Source: Pochonia chlamydosporia 170
Lineage: Eukaryota; Ascomycota; Sordariomycetes; Hypocreales; Clavicipitaceae
Direction of reading: 5' to 3'
Assembly: GCF_001653235.2 (NCBI RefSeq)
Contig: NC_035795.1
Location: 2,983,001-3,047,000 of the forward strand
Length of the DNA: 64,000 bases
A model generated the notes under the pieces. That model made no database searches and was not told the origin of the DNA. It saw nothing but the letters and a program-made list of their open reading frames with translations. How positions within the stretch are numbered: position 1 is the stretch's first letter; every line of letters begins with the position of its first letter. This document shows positions 11,289-20,075 of the stretch, in pieces. The translations under genes and the position numbers were made by a program.

Positions 11289-12739
11289 ATGATGCCGGGC
11301 GATATTCCCTTGAACAAGGATTCAAGCATCCTCATAATCGGAGCGTAAGCCTTCTTTCTGCAAAAGATCGTGTAGCAGAAGACTAACACGTACAGTGGTA
11401 CTTTCGGCATTAGCACCGCCTACCACCTCGCAAAGCGTGGTTATTCGAACATTACCTGCGTCGACCGCCAGCCATACCCCAGCGTGGACTCTGCTGGCTA
11501 CGACCTGAACAAGATTGTACGAACTGAGTATGACGAACCTCTGTATGTAGACCTGGCTTTGGAGGCACTTGATGCTTGGAGACGACCAGAATGGGAGGGA
11601 ATTTTCCATGAAACAGTAAGTCAGCTCAACTCCAAACGTTACGCAATTTCGTTTCCTGACGAGTCTCTTACTAGGGCCGCATGAGTACAACGGCTGGAAA
11701 CGAGCAAGCAGAGAAACACTTGCGGGACTCCTACGAAAACTTAACCAAAGCCGGTCAAGCCAATGGCCTTGAGTTTGTGCAAGGCAGAGACCAAATCACA
11801 CGGCAGGTTCCTCAACTGCAAAACTCACTCCACTTGGATAATTGGAAAGGTCTCTACAACCGCCAAGGAGGCTGGGTTCATGCCAGGAAAGCACTCGAGA
11901 AGTGGGCAGCCAAGGCTCAGCAACTTGGGGTGAAATTCATATCTGGCCCTCAAGGAACGATGACCGGTCTCAGTATTAATGCGCAAGGATCCTTTACCGG
12001 CATCAAAGTTGCTTCAGGTGACGTTATCAGAGCAGATCAATACGTTTTGAGCACCGGCGCAGCGTCCCCAGAGGTGCTTCCAGAGCTGAGCGAGCAACTC
12101 TGGTCAAAGTGCTGGACACTGGCGCACATTGAACTGACTGAGGAGGAAGTCGCTGAGTGGAAGGGCATACCCGTAATTGACCACTTCGAATTAGGCTTCA
12201 CGTTTGAGCCAGATCCAGAGACAAGTGAGTAGTCCTAGTATGTGTACATCACACAGTTACTGACAGCAACAGGACGAATGAAGATCTGTGATAATAATCC
12301 AGGATACCAATATCGCATGGGCACGTATACAGATGACTCGGGGAAACAGACACACTACTCTATTCCAAGATATGCTAGTGCCCACCCTGAAGATGGTATC
12401 CCTGCAGAGGCAGCCGCCGCAATTAATCGATTCATTGATGTCGTTATGCCGCAGTTCTCTGGACGGCCGCTTTTGGATGCGAGAGTTTGCTGGTGCACTG
12501 ATACGCCTGACGGACACTGGTTGATTGACAGACATCCGGTGTACAACTCATTGCTCCTCGCAACGGGAGACTCTGGTCATGCGTTCAAGATGTTCCCGAT
12601 AATTGGGGACTACATCGCCGATGCATTGGAGGGGAGACCTAGGGGGTTGAAGAAAGAGTGGCGTTATGGGAGTAGGAAGCAGAAGTCCGTTTCAACACGG
12701 CCTGACACTGAGATTAAAGATTTGAGGGATGTTCTCTAA
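11289..12739 (+). CDS. Fructosyl amino acid oxidase (amadoriase, FAD-dependent)
   Basis: Four exons, 11289-11344, 11396-11615, 11675-12224 and 12273-12739, give 430 residues. All introns are 48-59 bases and GT-AG. The N-terminal dinucleotide motif IIGAGTFGIS (16-25) is formed across intron 1. The C-terminal region has the CWC motif (in DARVCWCTDTPDGHW), where members of this family attach FAD covalently, followed by LIDRHP and ATGDSGHAFKMFPIIG. The enzyme oxidises fructosyl amino acids (Amadori products) to glucosone, the free amino acid and hydrogen peroxide. Many fungal homologues end in a peroxisomal SKL-type signal; this one ends DLRDVL, so peroxisomal location is doubtful. It is divergent from the OPT transporter. 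Confidence 0.9.
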
Positions 12740-12990
12740 TTTGAGTCTCGGACAAGATCATAGTGTAGAATGAAACTGTTCATGTTTCCAGACTGGATGA
12801 CAGTCTGGTCTAGCGATAGTCACCCACCACTATTGAGTTATAATTTCTAGTTAAACATGAACACTTCCAGTGAAATACTCCAAAGTACACAATAGAAACA
12901 GATAAGGTACAGGCCGCTCGATGTGTAGAGCAGTTCTGCTACCATTCTAGATCATGCTTAATTAGAACTTTATCCTGTTCATATTCTAGC

Positions 12991-13692
12991 TTAATCTCTA
13001 TCATTCATAGCCCAATCCGCAGCAGCAGTAGCATGAAGAACAGTCGTATCAAACACCGGCAAAGAACTACTCTCCGCATCAATCAGCAGCCCAATCTCAG
13101 TACACCCCAGAATAAGACACTCTGCCCCTTGAGCAGCCAATTCCCCTATAACACGCTGATACGCACTCCGCGACTCATCCCGAATCACACCATTACACAG
13201 CTCATTATAAATAATAGAATGAACCGTATCTCGCCCCGCCTCATCCGGCACAACCACCTTCAGTCCATACTTTTCCAGCAACCTGACCTTGTAGAAATCC
13301 TTTTCCATGGTGAACCGCGTGCCCAAAAGACCAACTGACTTGTGGCCCTCCTTGATGATAGCTTCAGCCGTCGCATCAACGATATGAATCAGCGGGAGTG
13401 TGGATGCCGCCTCGATGCCATGAGAAACAAGGTGCATCGTGTTGGTGCACAGGACAATGGCGTCTGCCCCCGCGAGTTTGAGCTTCGCAGACGCCTGGTC
13501 GAGGAGTTGGCCCGCGGCATCCCATTTATTGTTCCGTTGGAGTTCTTCTATTTCTGCAAAGTCGAAGGAGAAGATGATGCATTTGGCGGAGTGGAGGTTG
13601 CCTTGGACTTGGCGCACGCGGCGGTTGATGATTTGGTAGTAGGTTGTTGTGGATTCCCAGCTCATGCCTCCGAGGAGGCCGATAGTTTTCAT
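12991..13692 (-). CDS. Aspartate/glutamate racemase family protein
   Basis: 233 residues, one exon. The protein starts with MKTIGLLGGMSWESTTTYY, the signature of broad-specificity aspartate-type racemases. It has the two catalytic Cys expected for cofactor-independent two-base racemization: Cys82 in IVLCTNTMH and Cys197 in LILGCTEIGLL. Predicted to interconvert L- and D-amino acids (Asp, Glu or wider) in the cytosol. Close relatives by motif are bacterial YgeA-type enzymes, and the lack of introns among intron-rich neighbours suggests acquisition from bacteria (inference). It is convergent with the amadoriase. A D-amino acid role in secondary metabolism is possible but not shown. Confidence 0.88.
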   Translation of the reverse strand: MKTIGLLGGMSWESTTTYYQIINRRVRQVQGNLHSAKCIIFSFDFAEIEELQRNNKWDAAGQLLDQASAKLKLAGADAIVLCTNTMHLVSHGIEAASTLPLIHIVDATAEAIIKEGHKSVGLLGTRFTMEKDFYKVRLLEKYGLKVVVPDEAGRDTVHSIIYNELCNGVIRDESRSAYQRVIGELAAQGAECLILGCTEIGLLIDAESSSLPVFDTTVLHATAAADWAMNDRD

Positions 13693-14456
13693 GTTGTCTG
13701 GGGAATTGGAAGGGATGTTTGCAGTTCAATTGAAGTGGAAGTGGTGTTTTGTGGTGGACCGTTGTCGGAAGCTGTTTTGTTGTCAAAGGGCGTAAATGGA
13801 ACTAGTGTGAGAATTTGAGGAACTGCCTACCCGGGAGTTCGAGTGTTACAACTTGGATTCGTTGTGGGACGGTTTGCTTTCAATCTAGGTCAGGTAAGAA
13901 ACTGCCTTCGTGCTTTTTAGTAGATTGAGTGTCATGCCATTTCTGTTGTCATTTGACACATTTGGGGGTTAACGACTCAAGTATTTCGTCGAAATCATGA
14001 TCAAAGTGAGAGAACATGGGAAGTAGGCACGGTGGGCGACGCTTGCTGGAATACTCAAGTAGTCATCTTGCGATCTAGCGGACAGTAACTCTTTGCGTCA
14101 GGGTATATCTACGACCTTTAACATAATTGCTTTAAAACTTTTATGGTAACGCTTGGTTTTTTGTAAATCCTACTGTCTAGTTCCGGTTTTTTCCCAAAGA
14201 TTCCGTTGGGTATTAACACTATAACAACTGACCATCGTATTATTCAATATCCGGTAACACTCTACTATTCACTAGTGGTACAAGATACAGACTAGGCTCG
14301 TTTTGCGCACAACAACTCCATTTAAACCAGCAACAGGCCTTATTCCCTGGCTGAAAATCAAGAGGTAAGTAAATAGAGCCAAGTCCGACTGGCCCACAGC
14401 TGGAACGAACCGCGTTCTATGGAACAATACTAGAGTACACATGGAAAGTGGCAACC
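13693..14456. other. Intergenic region
   Basis: About 0.75 kb between the racemase start and the 3' end of the ADP-ribosyltransferase gene. No gene was recognised. Confidence 0.5.
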
Positions 14457-15560
14457 CTATTCCAATAACGACGCCAGGGTTCTCAATATCCATCCAATGA
14501 CCCCGCGAACGACAGAAGCTTCTCCCAGTGCAGCCATCTCAGCAGCTTCAGCAGCCTCAACAAGCTCAGCCGCCTCAATAGCCTCTGCAGCCTCAGCCGC
14601 CTCAGCCGCCTCAAGCTCCGCCGTAACCTCAAGAGTCTCTGCTTCTGCCGCCGCAGCCGCGATCTCAACGCTGTTCAAGCCTTCGGGGACTTCTCCACCA
14701 TCCAGACGCGCAATGAGATCCCTGGCACCCAGAGGATCCGCTTCAACAAAGCCCAGCGGTTCCCGGAACGACGCAGCAGCTTGCGGCACAGCAGCATCCG
14801 CCTGTATCTTGGCCCGAAACTCCGCCAAGTTGGTTGAAGCCTTTTTGCCTTTGTATTGTTTCCATGGCTCCTTCTCCCATCTAGCAATGTCGTCCTTCCT
14901 AGTACCGAATGAGGCTAGTTGAGGCTGGGCGCCGCTTCCTCGCAGAGGGAGGTATCTCTCGTTGAATGCTGTGTTTCTCGTGTAGATGCTCTCAACCAAA
15001 TCGCCGCTCTTCAACTGCTTTACAATCTCGTCCCTATTCTTTAGGATGTCCTCAGCGGCATACCATCCCTCGATTTGGTCAAAGGGAACACCTTCCACAG
15101 CAAGATGCTCAGCTTGCCCCTCGAATCCCTTCTGCACGTTTTCAATTCCAATAGACTTTTCCATATCGACGAACTTGGGGTCGGTGCTGATGCGGTAGAC
15201 ATAGCCGGGCTTTGCGCCTGCCTCTATCTGCTTAACTTTGAATCCGGCTGCAAACTTGACGGCTTCATTAGGATCCGTGCTTGCCGACACGAACTGGGTA
15301 ATGTCGGGGATTTTGCCACCATGATGCTTGAACAAGCTGCTGCCGGTTTCAAGTTGTCTGGCAGTTATAGGCGGCCCTGTCTTGACCCGGGCGTAAAAGC
15401 CGCCAGCGCGTCTGATGTCGTCGGGAGTTCTTAAATCGCCTCGCCAGACTGTCGAGACCAAGTCGTCGTCTGCCCTGCGGTGGAGGACATGGCTGTCTCC
15501 ATACCCAAGGAAGAGCAGGAGCGTCGTCCATAGGATGAACGAAAGCCAGTTTCGCATCAT
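14457..15560 (-). CDS. Secreted heat-labile-enterotoxin-A-like ADP-ribosyltransferase
   Basis: 367 residues, one exon. A signal peptide (about 1-23) precedes a dibasic site (RR at 28-29). The enterotoxin_a-type catalytic domain spans about 35-240: Arg40 in VWRGD (NAD binding), a Ser-x-Ser strand at 92-94 (FVSAS), and the catalytic Glu151 just before VPFDQIEGWYA. The residue two before it is Gln149, so the motif reads Q-A-E rather than the E-x-E of the classical toxins. A W-x-K-E-P-W block follows at 228-233. The tail (about 298-348) is an Ala/Glu-rich repeat, then a hydrophobic amphipathic end. Such genes are abundant in insect- and plant-associated fungi. It is divergent from the Cys-rich secreted protein. 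No B subunit was recognised. Target unknown. Confidence 0.85.
   Translation of the reverse strand: MMRNWLSFILWTTLLLFLGYGDSHVLHRRADDDLVSTVWRGDLRTPDDIRRAGGFYARVKTGPPITARQLETGSSLFKHHGGKIPDITQFVSASTDPNEAVKFAAGFKVKQIEAGAKPGYVYRISTDPKFVDMEKSIGIENVQKGFEGQAEHLAVEGVPFDQIEGWYAAEDILKNRDEIVKQLKSGDLVESIYTRNTAFNERYLPLRGSGAQPQLASFGTRKDDIARWEKEPWKQYKGKKASTNLAEFRAKIQADAAVPQAAASFREPLGFVEADPLGARDLIARLDGGEVPEGLNSVEIAAAAAEAETLEVTAELEAAEAAEAAEAIEAAELVEAAEAAEMAALGEASVVRGVIGWILRTLASLLE
14515..14640. repeat. Degenerate short tandem repeat in the ADP-ribosyltransferase gene
   Basis: Runs of GCCTCA/GCAGCC-type units on the plus strand encode the Glu-Ala-Ala-rich tail on the minus strand. The periodicity is imperfect. 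It also opens misleading frames on the plus strand. Confidence 0.6.
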
Positions 15561-16464
15561 TGCAAGACTGTTAGTTAAAGAATGCTTAGAAAGATCTAGT
15601 TTATAATGAGGTGCACAACTGCCGTATAAGATGGTTCATCTGTTCAACGGAAGACATGGCAAGATTTACTGTTTATTTATATGTCAGAATGGCAACATGT
15701 TACTCTATTAGATTCTACTGTTCTGATAAGTCAAATTGTGTAATCTCTTTTCCAAATGCGAGTATATTGATGATCATGCTTAACAAATACCCAAACTGCT
15801 TGGCGGAGTCTTAATTTCATATGCTTATACCCAGTCTACGCGTCAATTTGAGGATTCGAGTTGTTGACGATTCAGCATCCAAGCCCAAAAGACACCCACT
15901 GCTGAGTTTTACGGACCGATCAATATGATGGCCTTTGTGGGGCATCATCTCATTCTTTCGGCAGGCTAATAGCTATGCTTGGCATTGTGGGTGATGGTGT
16001 GTCATGTGGTCTTGGGCTCAGCAGTCGTACTTTTCGATAAGAAGCACCGCCAAGCCTGGGCCAGGGATTACATTTGATGATTTAAGTACCGAAGCATGGT
16101 GCCTGATCGGACGACAGCATGAAGTTGACATGACACAGATGTGCCTCGCAATAATCATAGCATGAGCCAATGAGATGCCCCGATATGAAATAATTTTCAC
16201 GATCATGCACCGTAATTAGTATATGCAAAGACTTGGCATATGATAACAGCTTGATGCTTACCATGTGCGATTGCAAGAAAAGGCTTCCAAGCTACCTTTA
16301 TTCTCTGTATATATACTCCAGGCCCTCTGTATCCTGCAGATGAGCTACTAGCGTTACGACTTAGGACGACAAATACATATCCGTCTGTATATATACTACC
16401 GGCAATCGCAGCAATTCACCAACTAAGTATTAACTTTACTTCAAGACAAACTTCCAAAGCAAGC
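15561..16464. other. Divergent promoter region (ADP-ribosyltransferase / Cys-rich protein)
   Basis: About 0.9 kb of non-coding DNA shared by two divergent secreted-protein genes. The plus-strand side contains two copies of CTGTATATATAC, about 80 bases apart, near 16305 and 16385. Confidence 0.5.
16385..16396 (+). promoter_or_regulatory. TATA-like box of the two-module Cys-rich protein gene
   Basis: CTGTATATATAC lies about 70-80 bases upstream of the ATG at 16465. An identical 12-mer occurs about 80 bases further upstream. Confidence 0.5.
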
Positions 16465-17387
16465 ATGAAGCTCCCCAGTTCCACTGTCGTCCTCTCAGGG
16501 CTTTTATTCCTAGGCGCCAGTTTCAGCAATGCCGAGAACACAACTTCGAAAAGAGCCATCGACAACATTGTCGAATCGAATGAGATCCCCCCGCTTGAGA
16601 AGCCTGCTCCCCCAGTTAAGTTGGAGCCAAGGAAGATCAACTGCGAGTTTCTGCTGCTCCAATCGGAGGTTGATTGCAGTGGAGTGTCTCGCAAGACCTG
16701 CGATCTCCTTAGCTGGTTGCATGCTGTAAGTTCCTTCACCCTGCTATACGTCTAACAACCTTGACTAACTTTGTGTAAATAGGGATGCAAAAAGGTAACA
16801 ATCTGGTCCAAACCAGAGGTGAACCACTGCTGACCCTGAAACAGGCTCCTGAGTGCGCTCAAGCCCAGGGAAAGGAGGCCAAGAAATGCTGCGACAATGC
16901 AGACCGGCTTCCTTTTGGTGTAAGTTGGCTTATATATAAAATGTATAGTTTCAGCAGCTAATTAGGCAGGCTGGCGTATACTACACGGGTTACATGCGAG
17001 CATGTGCACCGCACTATACGCTTCAGTGGTCCGATCGTCCTGACTTTAAGGATCTTCCATGCGGTTCTGGCCAGGACTGCACCAACGGCTTGAGCAAGGG
17101 TCTTTGTGATATGCGCGGTTGGGAGGATGCCGTACGTTGTTCATTTTCTGATTCTTCCCATGTGTAGATGACTGACTGTTTCAACTAGGGTTGCCAGCAA
17201 CGCGCGAAATGCGATGCCAAGATCAAAGATGCTAGTGAGCTGGAGCAATGCTGTAAAGAGTGGCCGGAGAAGCCAGAGGTAAGTGGGAAGTTGTGAGGCC
17301 GTCAAATATGCGACTAATCGTAAGGAACAGGGCCTCTTCTCTAAATTGTATCAGAGTCGTTTCGATCTCAAGTGTCTGCGGAAGTGA
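16465..17387 (+). CDS. Secreted protein with two six-Cys modules
   Basis: Six exons (16465-16725, 16783-16794, 16845-16919, 16970-17131, 17189-17278, 17331-17387) give 218 residues, all in phase 0. A signal peptide covers residues 1-23. No known family is recognised. The mature protein holds two aligned modules, roughly residues 68-116 and 148-200, each with Cys spacing C-x7/8-C-x9-C-x5-C-x10/12-CC, a shared C-D-x-x-x-W core and an Ala|Gly-Cys junction where an intron falls in both copies. Exon 2 is a 12-base microexon (Gly-Cys-Lys-Lys). This indicates an internal duplication with conserved intron position. The gene is divergent from the ADP-ribosyltransferase. Effector, toxin partner or inhibitor roles are all possible and none is shown. 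Splice sites are consistent throughout. Confidence 0.75.
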
Positions 17388-18088
17388 TGGCATCTCGGTG
17401 GGAGACCATGAATACAGTGAGGCTGAATGAGGGGAAGCCAAGTCCTGGAATGTCTGTCGCATTTGCTGCTTTACTTTTCTACTATTATAGTAAATAGACT
17501 GATGCGACTATTGTGGATGCGACTTCAGAATGTAACGTAGTCTCTGTGAAAGAGATATTCGTAGATTCTGGACAGAGGTGTACTTGGGTAGATGGCTGTA
17601 CCTGCATGCGGCTATGATTACCTGTCTAAGCCAAAAGAAACTGACCTATTAAAGAAGTATACGAATAGCTGATGGAGCAATGTGTTAATTAGTAATGTTG
17701 ATATGTGCAGGGGGCGGTGAATCCATCAACGAAAAAAATTTGGACCATCTCTCTGCATTAGATGCGTTGGCTCTTGCCAGGACAAGTGACCAAGCGGTAA
17801 TGTCCTTATCTTTTATTTTTTTTTTATGGAATCGCAAGAAACTAGCTACTATACGCCCAAGTTACGGAAATTGAGGATCAATGATGCATGAATGCCCAGG
17901 GACCAGATGCTCAACATCTCTGACTCAGGAACCAGGTGACGATGCCGCGCCAAGCCAAGCTCCACACTCTATTGGACTATAACTACTCGATCACGTCCGC
18001 CGCTCAAGTCCTCCTCTGTTGTCAACGTAAGATGTTCAACTACAGAGTACATCTGAATCGACTAGCACTCTGGCTTCGGCCTGCCGCA
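17388..18088. other. Intergenic region
   Basis: About 0.7 kb. No gene was recognised. The reading frame of the next gene extends back to 17936 but looks like leader sequence. Confidence 0.45.
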
Positions 18089-18535
18089 ATGGCGAACACA
18101 AGCCCGCAACCACTGCAATCGGCATCTCGAGCGGCCAGCTCTGAATGGGACACAAAGCCCATTCTCAACCCAGTAACCGCACTCTGGAACTTATCCATCT
18201 CCCCAGCAGATGCGAACAAAATGATCAAAGGCTCTATCCCGCAGGCAATGGAAGACAAGTGGCTATGCTACTCCGATGCACCAGACGCTCGAGGGGCTAT
18301 ATACGTTCATTTATGCCGCAGCTGGACCATGGCAGAAATACTGGTGCTTCAGCTGCAATCCGCTAATGCAGTCGATACGGATCAGAGTTGGATAATTACG
18401 GAAATTACATGGGCGAGGAAGGAGGGAAAGCAAGACCTGGGCGAGGAGGCGGCTAAGGAAGACGCCGCTGAGATTTGTAATGGAGTCTTGAAGTGTGACT
18501 TGCCGGTTGAGGATGAGAGTGAATTGGATGAGTAG
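18089..18535 (+). CDS. Conserved fungal hypothetical protein
   Basis: 148 residues from the ATG at 18089; the frame is open back to an ATG at 17936 (199 aa), but the extra part has no conserved look. The core NPVTALWNLSISPADANKMI, followed by AMEDKWLCYSDAPDARG and VHLCRSW, resembles a small uncharacterised protein I recall from many ascomycete genomes. No catalytic motif, signal peptide or membrane segment is seen. The C-terminus is acidic (DLPVEDESELDE). Function is unknown. The alternative start, and a possible intron in the leader, are unresolved. Confidence 0.6.
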   Translation: MANTSPQPLQSASRAASSEWDTKPILNPVTALWNLSISPADANKMIKGSIPQAMEDKWLCYSDAPDARGAIYVHLCRSWTMAEILVLQLQSANAVDTDQSWIITEITWARKEGKQDLGEEAAKEDAAEICNGVLKCDLPVEDESELDE

Positions 18536-19141
18536 ATGGTTGTCTGACAACACCCCTTCATGTTGATGGCTCTGTATGTTTAGTTTGAGATGGGCGCATT
18601 TGGTGTTTCTCAACTCGGGTGTGTGGTCAAGTGTACACTGCGACTTGTTTGGATGGTTGAACGATAACGGCAAAAAGTCCCTGTATCAGGCAAATAGAAG
18701 CTTTTTGAGGTTGCATCTGAAGGTGAAATTATTCGGAATTGAATACCGGTTCACCACTCAAATACGGCATTTGCAGTTGTTGAGAACAATCGCCAGTTCA
18801 TAAATATGAGACTTGCCTACCCTAGACGTATCCTACATCCCCCTTGAAAACTGTTTAAAGTCATGATATATCCCATTCTATGTAAATATTATTTCAAGAG
18901 TATGTTATATTCTTATTTTTATTCAGAATAGAACCTACATCATTTTTTACCCCGTGTACCTTGGGTTTCGCTCCAAATGTAGACATGGAATGTTGTGCCT
19001 TGGGATTGTGGCATTTGCGACCCCTCACCAATCTCACCTGCCCAACTTCAACCTCACATCAAACATCTGTCATATCACGCTGGTGACAATGCAGGCGGAC
19101 TCGCCGGCCACACCAAATATTCCCTCCCCCAAACTCTCACG
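18536..19141. other. Intergenic region
   Basis: About 0.6 kb, AT-rich near 18850-18950. No gene was recognised. Confidence 0.45.
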
Positions 19142-19894
19142 ATGAGTCTGAACAGCTTATCAACCGAAGTCCTCTCCATCATTGTCAGCTTCCTCGTCAC
19201 CTCGCCAAACCGAGACCAGCGTGCGATCCGCAACGATCTCCACAGCCTCACCCTTTCCTGTCGCCGCCTCAAAGACGTCGCCACACCCATTTTATATCGA
19301 CTCATCAGCGTACCAAATGGCTCATCGGCGACACGCCTATTCCACACGCTCATTCACAATCCTCGCATCCGGCCGCTTATTCGCGAGCTGCGCGTCCACA
19401 GAGGCACCAGACGAACGAGGATGGATCGGCTCGACGGCAGGAGTGTGTGGCCCCCAGAGCCTGTTGAGCTGATTGATGCACCCAAGACGGACATCCAAGG
19501 TGTCGACCCGAGTGCCAATGGCTTCTTTGAGGCCAACTTTGAGCATGCCTGTCGATCAACGTTCAAGTCTCTCGACTGGCACATCGACGAGTTCTCAGCT
19601 GATGACGCCAATGTATTTGCTTTGGGTGAATGCAGTGCCCTGGTCGATGGATCTTTGACGTGGGATAAGTTGGATGAATTAGGTCACATACAGTTGACGT
19701 CGTCTATTCTGGTTGGGATTCTGTGCCTGACCCCCAAGCTGGACGACGTGCGATTGCCGGTTTTGATCGACCAGCCGTATGAGATTCTCGAGAAGAGGAT
19801 TCGAAAAGCTCGTATGAAGGGATGTCTGCGGATGAAGAGCATGCCTCAATTGGCGAGCTTTGGAACGGTCAGCGAGTGGGCGTCTCTGATTTGA
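19142..19894 (+). CDS. F-box-like protein
   Basis: 250 residues, one exon. The N-terminus MSLNSLSTEVLSIIVSFLV, followed by LHSLTLSCRRLKDVATPILY, is a typical fungal F-box, expected to bind Skp1 in an SCF ubiquitin ligase. The remainder (RELRVHRG, ILVGILCLTPKLDDVRLP) looks like a short, degenerate leucine-rich or substrate-binding region. The frame continues upstream to 18995 but that part is Pro/His-rich leader, so the ATG at 19142 is preferred. The protein is short for this class, so it may be a reduced member. One of several F-box genes in the 19-31 kb interval. Confidence 0.7.
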   Translation: MSLNSLSTEVLSIIVSFLVTSPNRDQRAIRNDLHSLTLSCRRLKDVATPILYRLISVPNGSSATRLFHTLIHNPRIRPLIRELRVHRGTRRTRMDRLDGRSVWPPEPVELIDAPKTDIQGVDPSANGFFEANFEHACRSTFKSLDWHIDEFSADDANVFALGECSALVDGSLTWDKLDELGHIQLTSSILVGILCLTPKLDDVRLPVLIDQPYEILEKRIRKARMKGCLRMKSMPQLASFGTVSEWASLI

Positions 19895-20075
19895 GTGGAC
19901 TTCGCATTCTAGGGCAACACTTGCGTCTCATCTGCAACTGACGACACGTCAGTGACATAACGTCGATGGATTTGATACTATTCTGACACACCTCTTTCAA
20001 GTCGGCGCTACGTATCGAGCGTAACTCATAGACCCATTCTATCTCCCGTAATCAAGTAAGTTCATCTCCCAGCGC

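Noticed and set aside
14483..14922. Open frames on both strands rich in Ala, Ser or Arg/Leu
   Set aside because: They are shadows of the Glu-Ala repeat of the ADP-ribosyltransferase gene and have no independent features.
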